From: an uncultured Eubacteriales bacterium
GTDB taxonomy: Bacteria > Bacillota > Clostridia > Oscillospirales > Oscillospiraceae
Assembly: GCA_900313295.1 (NCBI GenBank)
Contig: OMQS01000055.1
Coordinates: 1-8,218 of the forward strand
Reading direction: 5' to 3'
DNA: 8,218 nt
Position numbers and translations under genes: made by a program. Positions within the stretch are counted from its first letter, which is position 1, and the number at the start of each line of letters is the position of its first letter. Of this stretch, positions 1 to 5,117 are shown in pieces. Under the pieces are notes generated by a model, which saw nothing but the letters and a program-made list of their open reading frames with translations, did not search any database and was not told where the DNA came from.

Positions 1-1
1 G

Positions 2-682
2 CAGGGGCGCGTTACGCTGGACGGAGCGCCCGCCGCCTCGCCGGAGCAGAAGCTGGAGCCGACTGCGGCGGACATACGGGTGGACGGGGAGCCGGTGGCG
101 TACCGGCGGTTTACCTATATTTTGCTGCATAAGCCGGCGGGCGTGCTCTCGGCGGTGGAGGACAGCCGGCAGAAGACGGTGCTGGATCTGCTGCCGCTGG
201 AGCTGAGGAAGCAGGGGCTTTCTCCGGTGGGACGGCTGGACAAGGACACGGAGGGCCTGCTACTGCTGACCAACGACGGGGCGCTGACCCACCGGCTGCT
301 GACGCCGAAAAACCATGTGGACAAGGTGTACTACGCCCGCACGGAGGGCACGCCTACGGCGGAGGACGCGGCGCGGCTGGCTCAGGGGATCACGCTGCCG
401 GACGGCCTGCGCTGCTTGCCGGCGGAGCTGAAGATCTGCGGGGAGGGCGAGGTGCATTTGACCCTGCGGGAAGGAAAATTCCACCAGGCCAAGCGGATGC
501 TGGCCGCCTGCGGCACGCCGGTGGTGTATCTCAAGCGGCTCTCCATGGGGCCGCTGATGCTGGAGAACACGCTGCCGGCCGGAAATTTTCGTCATCTTAC
601 CGAAGCGGAAATCGACGGTTTGCGCCGTGCAGCGGGTCTTGTGGCGGCAGATTGCCAAAAAAAAGACAACAATTTTTGTTAA
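2..682 (+). CDS. rsuA: RsuA-type 16S rRNA pseudouridine synthase, 5' end cut off by the window
   Basis: The reading frame is open from the left edge, so the gene starts outside the window; 226 residues are visible. The first ~30 (GRVTLDG and on to IRVDGEPV) look like the second half of an S4 RNA-binding domain. The pseudouridine synthase domain follows: HKPAG, then GRLDKDTEGLLLLTNDG, whose Asp (visible residue 80, codon 239-241) is the expected catalytic aspartate, then GKFHQAKRM and LKRLSMGPL near the C-terminus. The GRLDKDTEG form and the spacing fit the RsuA branch (isomerisation of a 16S rRNA uridine, U516 in E. coli) better than RluB, which usually has GRLDYDTEG; RluB/RluE remain possible. 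A GTG at 80 could be taken as a start, but that would discard the S4 residues encoded upstream in the same frame. The last ~15 residues are a nonconserved tail. No convincing terminator follows the stop. Confidence 0.9.
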   Translation, partial: QGRVTLDGAPAASPEQKLEPTAADIRVDGEPVAYRRFTYILLHKPAGVLSAVEDSRQKTVLDLLPLELRKQGLSPVGRLDKDTEGLLLLTNDGALTHRLLTPKNHVDKVYYARTEGTPTAEDAARLAQGITLPDGLRCLPAELKICGEGEVHLTLREGKFHQAKRMLAACGTPVVYLKRLSMGPLMLENTLPAGNFRHLTEAEIDGLRRAAGLVAADCQKKDNNFC

Positions 683-698
683 ATACATAAAAAAACTC

Positions 699-727
699 TT
701 GCAAAATCGTGATTATGACGGTATAAT
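699..727 (+). promoter_or_regulatory. Housekeeping sigma promoter for the CdaR/PucR-type regulator
   Basis: TTGCAA at 699-704 and TATAAT at 722-727 are separated by exactly 17 bases, the optimum for the main sigma factor. The region is AT-rich, unlike the flanking coding DNA. Transcription would start near 734, giving a leader of about 58 bases before the ATG at 792. The same pair of hexamers with the same spacing occurs in front of ftsE. Inferred from sequence only. Confidence 0.8.
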
Positions 728-759
728 ACAGAAAAGGTCTAAACAGATTGCACAAAAAC

Positions 760-776
760 CATCCTAACCAAGGATG
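760..776 (+). other. Small hairpin in the leader of the regulator gene
   Basis: CATCCT (760-765) and AGGATG (771-776) form a perfect 6-bp stem with loop AACCA. It ends four bases before the ribosome binding site GGAGG (781-785) and contains an upstream in-frame ATG (774). It could protect the messenger 5' region or modulate translation, or be chance; there is no run of T after it, so it is not a terminator. Confidence 0.35.
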
Positions 777-791
777 CTCGGGAGGACTATC

Positions 792-1886
792 ATGTCGGGA
801 CGGATCTTTCAAAATGTAGTGCTGCAGTTCAAGGAAACCACGGATCGGGTCATCGGCGTCATGGACGCCGAGGGCAGCGTTATCGCCTGCAGCGAGCTGA
901 CGGGTATCGGCAAAAAATGGACCAAATATGTGGAGGCCATTGAGCTGGCCGACGGCAACTGCGTGGCCATCGAGGGCAAGACCTTCAAGGCGCTGCCCGG
1001 CTGGGGCAGCCACTTTGACTACGCCGTGTTTGCCAGCGGCGACGACAGCGTGGGGCGCACCGTCTGCGCCATGGCCTGCGTGGCGCTGAACTCCGCCAAA
1101 GCCTACTACGAGGAAAAGCACGACAAGGGTTCCTTCATTAAAAACATTATTTCCGACAACATTCTCCCCAGCGATATTTACATGCGCGCCAAGGAGCTGC
1201 ATGTGCCCGTGGAGGCAAACCGCGGCGTTTTCGTCATCCGTCCCGTGGACGAGCGCATGGAGGCCGTGCCTATGGACGCGGTGCAGAGCCTGTTCCCCGA
1301 CCGGCAGAACGACTTCGTGCTCAGCGTGGGCGAGGCGGACGTGGCGCTGATCCACCAGCTGCCCGAGGGCGCCGACGGCCGCGACCTGGACAAGGTGGCG
1401 CAGCAGATCGGCGAGGCGCTGAAAGTGGACGGCGAGTACTCCGTGTTCGTGGGCGTGGGCACCGTGGCCACCCACCTGCGGGATCTGGCCAAGGCCTACA
1501 AGGAGGCGCAGATCGCCATTGAGGTGGGCAAGGTGTTCGACACCGAGCGCTACATAGTGAACTACGAGAATCTGGGCATCGGCCGGCTGATCTATCAGCT
1601 GCCCACCACCCTGTGCGAGATGTTTTTGCAGGAGGTCTTCAAGAAGAACCCCATCGACGCGCTGGATCAGGAGACCCTGTTCACCATTTACAAATTCTTT
1701 GAAAACAACCTCAACGTGTCCGAGACCGCCCGCAAGCTGTTTGTCCACCGCAATACGCTGGTGTATCGGCTGGAGAAGATCAAGAAGCTCACGGGGCTTG
1801 ACCTGCGGGAGTTTGACGACGCCATCACCTTCAAGGTGGCGCTGATGGTGAAGAAGTACCTCACCAGCCGCGGCATTGAGGCGTGA
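792..1886 (+). CDS. CdaR/PucR-family transcriptional regulator
   Basis: A 364-residue DNA-binding regulator. The clearest part is the C-terminal PucR-type helix-turn-helix at about residues 300-355: NLNVSETARKLFVHRNTLVYR followed by LEKIKKLTGLDLREFDDA, the pattern of the CdaR, PucR and AdeR families. Before it, about residues 120-270, lies the GGDEF-related domain of CdaR proteins, including VFVGVGT (218-224) and YKEAQIAIEVGKVF (236-249). The N-terminal ~110 residues probably form the ligand sensor; I cannot assign it to a named sensor domain. There are no membrane segments. The ATG at 792 is chosen because GGAGG (781-785) sits six bases upstream; an in-frame ATG at 774 has no such site and would overlap it. 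The gene has its own promoter and terminator and no adjacent catabolic genes, so its ligand and targets cannot be told from context. Family members usually respond to small metabolites (sugar diacids, purines, amino acids). Confidence 0.88.
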   Translation: MSGRIFQNVVLQFKETTDRVIGVMDAEGSVIACSELTGIGKKWTKYVEAIELADGNCVAIEGKTFKALPGWGSHFDYAVFASGDDSVGRTVCAMACVALNSAKAYYEEKHDKGSFIKNIISDNILPSDIYMRAKELHVPVEANRGVFVIRPVDERMEAVPMDAVQSLFPDRQNDFVLSVGEADVALIHQLPEGADGRDLDKVAQQIGEALKVDGEYSVFVGVGTVATHLRDLAKAYKEAQIAIEVGKVFDTERYIVNYENLGIGRLIYQLPTTLCEMFLQEVFKKNPIDALDQETLFTIYKFFENNLNVSETARKLFVHRNTLVYRLEKIKKLTGLDLREFDDAITFKVALMVKKYLTSRGIEA

Positions 1887-1910
1887 AAAATTGGATAGAG
1901 TTCCCAAATG

Positions 1911-1944
1911 GGGAGGCGCTGCAGGGGCGGCGCCTTCCTTTTTT
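1911..1944 (+). terminator. Intrinsic terminator of the regulator gene
   Basis: GGGAGGCGC (1911-1919) pairs with GCGCCTTCC (1930-1938) as a 9-bp stem with a single G-T wobble; the loop is 10 bases. Six T (1939-1944) follow directly. It lies 24 bases after the stop codon at 1884-1886, which fits a rho-independent terminator ending a single-gene transcript. Confidence 0.85.
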
Positions 1945-1950
1945 ATAGTT

Positions 1951-1985
1951 GAAAACGGAAAGAGAAAAGTGGGAAGTGGAAAGTT
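1951..1985 (+). repeat. Imperfect 7-base tandem repeat (GAAAGTG-like, five units)
   Basis: Five consecutive heptads read GAAAACG, GAAAGAG, AAAAGTG, GGAAGTG and GAAAGTT, followed by G8. TATAGTT just upstream may be a sixth, worn unit. It begins seven bases after the terminator T-run. All units are purine-rich on this strand. The function is unknown; this may be a remnant of a simple intergenic repeat. Confidence 0.55.
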
Positions 1986-2066
1986 GGGGGGGGACGGGGA
2001 AAAGCGTGGGTGCGGTGCGTGGGAATCCGTTTTCTTCTATGCGGGAGTGCGGTGCAGGGAGAGTAC

Positions 2067-2103
2067 GGATCGCCACGGGTATTTCATGCCCTCGCAATGA
2101 CAA
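2067..2103. repeat. Palindromic intergenic element (GGATCGCCACGGG / CCCTCGCAATGACA type)
   Basis: GGGTAT (2077-2082) and ATGCCC (2086-2091) form a 6-bp stem (one G-T wobble) with loop TTC, flanked by GGATCGCCAC on the left and TCGCAATGACA on the right. From memory, very similar flanks (CGGATTGCCAC ... CTCGCAATGACA) recur between genes in gut Clostridia, with a variable palindromic centre. That recollection was not checked, and only one copy is in this window. Confidence 0.45.
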
Positions 2104-2130
2104 GGTTTGAGAATGCGGTGCATAGGCGGC

Positions 2131-2155
2131 GGGGCGATGTGGGCATCGTCCTACG
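2131..2155. repeat. Dispersed palindromic repeat, copy 1
   Basis: The core GGGGCGATGTGGGCATCG is followed by TCCTACG. CGATG (2135-2139) pairs with CATCG (2144-2148) around a TGGG loop. A second copy with an identical core apart from one loop base lies at 4978-5004. The outer G4/C4 arm has decayed here (TCC instead of ACCCC). There is no T-run, so it is not a terminator. Confidence 0.65.
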
Positions 2156-2212
2156 CATTGGTGGGGGGCGGCGGACGGCGGGACAGTTCACACTTTTTTC
2201 ATATTTTTCCTG

Positions 2213-2241
2213 TTGCAAAATTTGTAGAAAAATTTTATAAT
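2213..2241 (+). promoter_or_regulatory. Housekeeping sigma promoter of the ftsE-ftsX-hydrolase operon
   Basis: TTGCAA (2213-2218), a 17-base spacer and TATAAT (2236-2241) sit in the AT-rich stretch before ftsE. The predicted transcript start is near 2248, about 40 bases before the ATG at 2288. An overlapping weaker alternative is TTGTAG (2222-2227), 17 bases, TAATAT (2245-2250). Confidence 0.8.
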
Positions 2242-2249
2242 GTGTAATA

Positions 2250-2266
2250 TGTAACCATTTTGTTAC
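2250..2266 (+). promoter_or_regulatory. WalR(YycF)-like binding box at the ftsE promoter
   Basis: TGTAAC (2250-2255), five bases, TGTTAC (2261-2266) matches the known WalR consensus TGTWAH-N5-TGTWAH at every constrained position. A third TGTWAH hexamer, TGTAAT, lies at 2243-2248. The box sits just downstream of the -10 element, a position more usual for repression, unless another promoter is used. The same bases also form an inverted repeat (GTAAC-N6-GTTAC), so a different dimeric regulator is possible. WalR itself is not in the window. Confidence 0.5.
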
Positions 2267-2287
2267 CGAATGAAATGTGAGGAATAT

Positions 2288-2974
2288 ATGATTCGTCTGA
2301 TAGATGTAAAAAAAGTATACGACAACGGGACGGAGGCTCTGAAGGGCATTTCGTTTACCATAGAGGACGGGGATTTCGCCTTTCTGGTGGGGCCGTCCGG
2401 CTCCGGCAAATCCACCATTATTAAGCTCCTGACGGGGGAGATCGTGCCCACCTCCGGACGGGTGATGGTGAACGGCTTCTCCATGGGACGCATTTCCGAC
2501 CGGCAGATCCCCTATATGCGCCGCACCATCGGCGTGATCTTTCAGGATTTCCGGCTCATTATGAACAAGACCGTGTGGGAGAACCTGAGTCTGGCCATGC
2601 GCGCCGTGGGCGCAAGTCCCCGCGAGATCAAAAACCGCATTCCCTATGTGCTGGAGCTGGTGGGGCTGAAGGGCAAGGAACAGAGCTTTCCCGATCAGCT
2701 CTCCGGCGGCGAGCAGCAGCGGGTGGCCATCGCCCGCGCGCTGGTGAACAACCCCAGCACCATCGTGGCCGATGAGCCTACCGGCAACCTCGACCCCAAC
2801 CGCTCGCTGGAGATCATGACCCTGCTGGAGCGCATCAACGCCCTGGGCACCACCGTGGTGGTGGTCACCCACGAGCGGGGGCTGGTGAACCACTTTGACA
2901 AGCGCGTCATCACCATCAACGACGGACTGGTGGCCGGCGACGGCATGGGACAGTATGAGGTGGCCAAGAAATGA
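2288..2974 (+). CDS. ftsE: Cell division ATP-binding protein FtsE
   Basis: A 228-residue ABC ATPase of the usual FtsE length. Every ATPase motif is intact: Walker A GPSGSGKST (35-43), Q-loop Gln86 in FQDFRL, signature LSGGEQQ (138-144), Walker B IVADEP (159-164) with catalytic Glu163, D-loop NLD (167-169) and switch His195. FQDFRL and ADEPTGNLD are characteristic of FtsE and its close relatives. It binds FtsX on the inner membrane face and, in FtsEX systems, powers activation of a peptidoglycan hydrolase outside the cell instead of transporting a substrate. The ATG at 2288 is chosen because GAGG (2279-2282) precedes it; an in-frame ATG at 2270 lies six codons upstream with no ribosome binding site. 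The stop codon overlaps the ftsX start (ATGA), so the two are translationally coupled. Expression would start from the promoter at 2213-2241, with possible WalR control. Confidence 0.95.
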   Translation: MIRLIDVKKVYDNGTEALKGISFTIEDGDFAFLVGPSGSGKSTIIKLLTGEIVPTSGRVMVNGFSMGRISDRQIPYMRRTIGVIFQDFRLIMNKTVWENLSLAMRAVGASPREIKNRIPYVLELVGLKGKEQSFPDQLSGGEQQRVAIARALVNNPSTIVADEPTGNLDPNRSLEIMTLLERINALGTTVVVVTHERGLVNHFDKRVITINDGLVAGDGMGQYEVAKK

Positions 2975-3855
2975 AAGGTAATTTCGGATATTTTTTTCGG
3001 GAAGGCAGCCGAAACATGTTTTCCCACGGGTTTATGTCCTTTGCGGCCATCGGCATCACCGTGGCGTGCCTGCTGATTATGGGCACGTTTTCGCTGGTGG
3101 CCTACAACGCGGACTATAATCTGAAAAATCTGCAAAAAGAAAACGCCATTCTGGCCTTTATCGACGAGAGCCTGTCCGACGAGGACGCGCGGGCGCTGCA
3201 GAGCAAGGTGGAAGCCGTTTCCAACGTGGGGAACGTGACCTTCGTGTCCCGCGAGGAGGCCAGGGACAGCTATGTGGCGCAGTACGACGAGGACGACCTG
3301 TACGCGGATCTGGACGCGGGCATCTTCCGCCATCGGTTCGTGGTGCATCTGCAGGACGAGAACCGTCTGGTCGAAACGGCGGATGCGCTGCGGCAGGTGG
3401 ACGGCATCGCCAAGGTGCGGGCGGACGAGGCCATTTCCCAAGGCTTCATCACGGCGCGCAACGTGGCGGGGGTCATCAGTGTGGCGCTCATTGCCATACT
3501 GCTGGTGGTGTCCGTGTTCATCATTTCCAACACCATCAAGCTCACCACCTTCGACCGGCGGGACGAGATCGCCGTGATGAAAATGGTGGGCGCGACCAAC
3601 GGCTTCATCCGCTGGCCCTTCGTGTTTGAGGGGCTGCTCATCGGCCTGTTCGGCGCCATGATCGGCTTCGGGCTGCAGTGGCTGCTGTATAACGCCATTT
3701 CCACGGGCATTGCCGGATCGGACACCCTGCAGATCCTGCGGGTGATGAGCTTCGAGAAGATCTGGTGGCCGGTGGCGGCGGTGTTCCTGCTGGCCGGCGT
3801 GCTGGTGGGCATCGGCGGCAGCCTGACGGCTATCCGCAAATTCCTGCGTGTGTAA
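2971..3855 (+). CDS. ftsX: Cell division permease-like protein FtsX
   Basis: A 294-residue membrane protein with the FtsX layout: a short cytoplasmic N-terminus (YFFREGSRN), TM1 at about 22-44, a ~120-residue extracellular domain (45-165), then TM2 (about 166-189), TM3 (about 217-240) and TM4 (about 266-288). The loop after TM2 carries FDRRDEIAVMKMVGATNGFIR (split as FDRRDEIAVMK and MVGATNGFIR), the typical FtsX coupling segment that contacts FtsE. The large extracellular loop is where FtsX proteins of Gram-positive bacteria hold the coiled coil of their partner hydrolase. The start overlaps the ftsE stop by four bases, and GAGGTGG (2957-2963) inside ftsE is the ribosome binding site. The hydrolase gene follows 15 bases later, which supports a three-part complex. 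Confidence 0.95.
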   Translation: MKGNFGYFFREGSRNMFSHGFMSFAAIGITVACLLIMGTFSLVAYNADYNLKNLQKENAILAFIDESLSDEDARALQSKVEAVSNVGNVTFVSREEARDSYVAQYDEDDLYADLDAGIFRHRFVVHLQDENRLVETADALRQVDGIAKVRADEAISQGFITARNVAGVISVALIAILLVVSVFIISNTIKLTTFDRRDEIAVMKMVGATNGFIRWPFVFEGLLIGLFGAMIGFGLQWLLYNAISTGIAGSDTLQILRVMSFEKIWWPVAAVFLLAGVLVGIGGSLTAIRKFLRV

Positions 3856-3870
3856 AAAAAGGAGGGTCTT

Positions 3871-4959
3871 ATGTTCAGTCGCAAGCGGGCGATCTCGTTT
3901 TTATGCGCAGCGTGCATGCTGTGCTCGCTCATAATCATGGCGCTGCCTGCGCCGGTCTACGGCACCGGCCTCAGCGAGCAGCTGGAGCAGGCGCGGCAGG
4001 AAAAGGAGGCGCTGGAGAACCAGATCAAGGCCATCCGCGCCGACAAAAACAAGGTCTTGCAGCAGAAAAAGCTGCTGGATCAGCGCAATGAAACGCTGCG
4101 CAACGAGGTGAACCTCATTCAGAAGCAGTCCGACGAAACCCAGGCGCGCATCGTGGACTTGACGGCCAAGGAGGAGCAGCAGTATGCGCTGTTCTGCCGC
4201 CAGGTGCGCGCGGAGGAGGAGCGGGGCACGGAGTCGTACTGGTCGGTGATCTTCAAGTCCGCCGACTTTGCCGATCTGCTGGCGCGGCTGGACTTCGTCA
4301 GCGAGGTCATGGACTATGACCGCAAGGTCATTGAAGACCTACAGGCCACCCGTCAGCAGCTCACCGAGGACAAGGCGGCGCTGGAGCGACAGAAGGCGGA
4401 GCTGGTGAGTGCCCAGGCGGAGCTGCAAAAGGACATTGACGAGGCCGCCGCCCTCGTTCGGGACTACGAAAAGAGCGAAGCCGGGCACAACGCCATGCTG
4501 AGCCAGGCCAAGCAGGACGAGGAGCGCATTCAGGAGCTCATCCGCCAGCAGCAGCAGAGCAGCGGATCCTCCGACGGATACATTTGGCCGTCCAATAACT
4601 CACACCTTATTACCGACTCCTACGGCTGGCGCATCTGCCCCTTCCACGGGCGGGAGTACCACAACGGCATCGACATCGGCGCCCGCTTGGGCACCGACGT
4701 GCTGGCCTCCAGCTCAGGCACGGTGATCCAGTCCGGCTGGAACGGCGGCTACGGCATCAGTGTCATGATCTCCCACCCCGACGGAATCACTACGCTCTAT
4801 GGCCACATGAGCAGCACCAAGGTGTCCGTGGGGCAGACGGTGAGCAAGGGGCAGGTCATCGGCGCCTGCGGTAGCACCGGCAACTCCACCGGCGCGCACA
4901 TCCATTTCACCATGTATAAGGGCAGCTCCACCGTGAATCCGCTGGACTATCTGCCCTGA
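3871..4959 (+). CDS. Secreted coiled-coil M23 peptidoglycan endopeptidase, likely FtsEX partner (PcsB/CwlO/EnvC-like)
   Basis: A 362-residue exported protein. A signal peptide occupies about residues 1-31 (basic FSRKR, hydrophobic core, cut near PAPVYG). Residues 34-228 are a long coiled coil rich in Gln, Glu, Lys and Ala, with a central break (SYWSVIFKSADFADLLARLD, 122-141) that matches the hinge of PcsB-type coiled coils. A Gln/Ser linker (226-235) leads to an M23/LytM domain (237-362). The metal and catalytic residues are all present: His264 and Asp268 (HNGID), His312 (YGHM), His343 and His345 (HIH). Unlike E. coli EnvC, whose M23 domain is degenerate, this should be an active zinc endopeptidase cutting peptide cross-links. 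Position directly after ftsX implies control by FtsEX through the coiled coil. PcsB carries a CHAP domain and CwlO an NlpC/P60 domain at the same place. A perfect AGGAGGG (3860-3866) precedes the ATG. No S41 protease gene follows, although some clostridia have one here. Confidence 0.92.
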   Translation: MFSRKRAISFLCAACMLCSLIIMALPAPVYGTGLSEQLEQARQEKEALENQIKAIRADKNKVLQQKKLLDQRNETLRNEVNLIQKQSDETQARIVDLTAKEEQQYALFCRQVRAEEERGTESYWSVIFKSADFADLLARLDFVSEVMDYDRKVIEDLQATRQQLTEDKAALERQKAELVSAQAELQKDIDEAAALVRDYEKSEAGHNAMLSQAKQDEERIQELIRQQQQSSGSSDGYIWPSNNSHLITDSYGWRICPFHGREYHNGIDIGARLGTDVLASSSGTVIQSGWNGGYGISVMISHPDGITTLYGHMSSTKVSVGQTVSKGQVIGACGSTGNSTGAHIHFTMYKGSSTVNPLDYLP

Positions 4960-4977
4960 GAAAACCGGCGAATAAAC

Positions 4978-5004
4978 GGGGCGATGCGGGCATCGACCCC
5001 TACG
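4978..5004. repeat. Dispersed palindromic repeat, copy 2
   Basis: GGGG-CGATG (4978-4986), loop CGGG, CATCG-A-CCCC (4991-5000) is an almost perfect hairpin with one bulged A, followed by TACG. It shares its core with the copy at 2131-2155 and keeps the outer G4/C4 arm. It starts 18 bases after the M23 gene. No T-run follows, so it may stabilise the 3' end of the operon transcript but is not a classical terminator. A second small hairpin, GCGAT-TTGG-ATCGC, follows at 5011-5024. Confidence 0.65.
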
Positions 5005-5075
5005 GAAAAGGCGATTTGGATCGCATGGGCAAAAAATTACAGCTTTTTTGAAAAAACAATTTTTGGCAGACTTAT

Positions 5076-5117
5076 TTCCCCTCTCGCTCCATAAACTGGT
5101 GCGGGAGGGGGATTTTT
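5076..5117 (+). terminator. Terminator-like hairpin that includes the ribosome binding site of the next gene
   Basis: CCCCTCTCGC (5078-5087) pairs with GCGGGAGGGG (5101-5110) over 10 bp with one T-G wobble; T5077-G5111 and T5076-A5112 can extend it. Inside, CCA (5089-5091) and TGG (5097-5099) can close a TAAAC loop. Five T (5113-5117) follow at once, as in an intrinsic terminator of the ftsEX operon. The 3' arm also holds GGAGG (5104-5108), the ribosome binding site for the ATG at 5118. Folding would therefore both stop transcription and hide that site from ribosomes. Confidence 0.7.

Larger units (their letters stand above)
1887..2287. other. 401-base intergenic region between the regulator and ftsE
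   Basis: This gap holds, in order, the terminator of the upstream gene, an imperfect heptad repeat ending in a run of eight G (1986-1993), three copies of the octamer TGCGGTGC (2011, 2048 and 2114), two palindromic elements, and the AT-rich ftsE promoter with a WalR-like box. Short open frames cross it on both strands, but their peptides derive from repeats, lack good ribosome binding sites and look noncoding. It reads as accumulated repeat remnants between two transcription units. Confidence 0.7.

Noticed and set aside
668..680. AACAA-TTT-TTGTT as terminator of the rsuA-type gene
   Set aside because: The stem is only five base pairs, mostly A-T, lies inside the coding end and lacks a T-run after it.
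597..1907. Long open frame on the - strand (436 codons) over the regulator gene
   Set aside because: It is antisense to a convincing + strand gene in GC-rich DNA, where such frames arise from codon bias; its His/Val/Leu/Gly-rich peptide has no recognisable domain.
1861..2240. Small open frames in the gap before ftsE (74, 76 and 80 codons)
   Set aside because: They run over the terminator, heptad repeat and palindromes, and the peptides reflect repeat translation.
5044..5056. T6-G-A6 tract as terminator, or TTGAAA (5048) as a -35 element
   Set aside because: The tract has no usable loop or GC stem, and no acceptable -10 hexamer lies 16-18 bases after TTGAAA (best is TTATTT).
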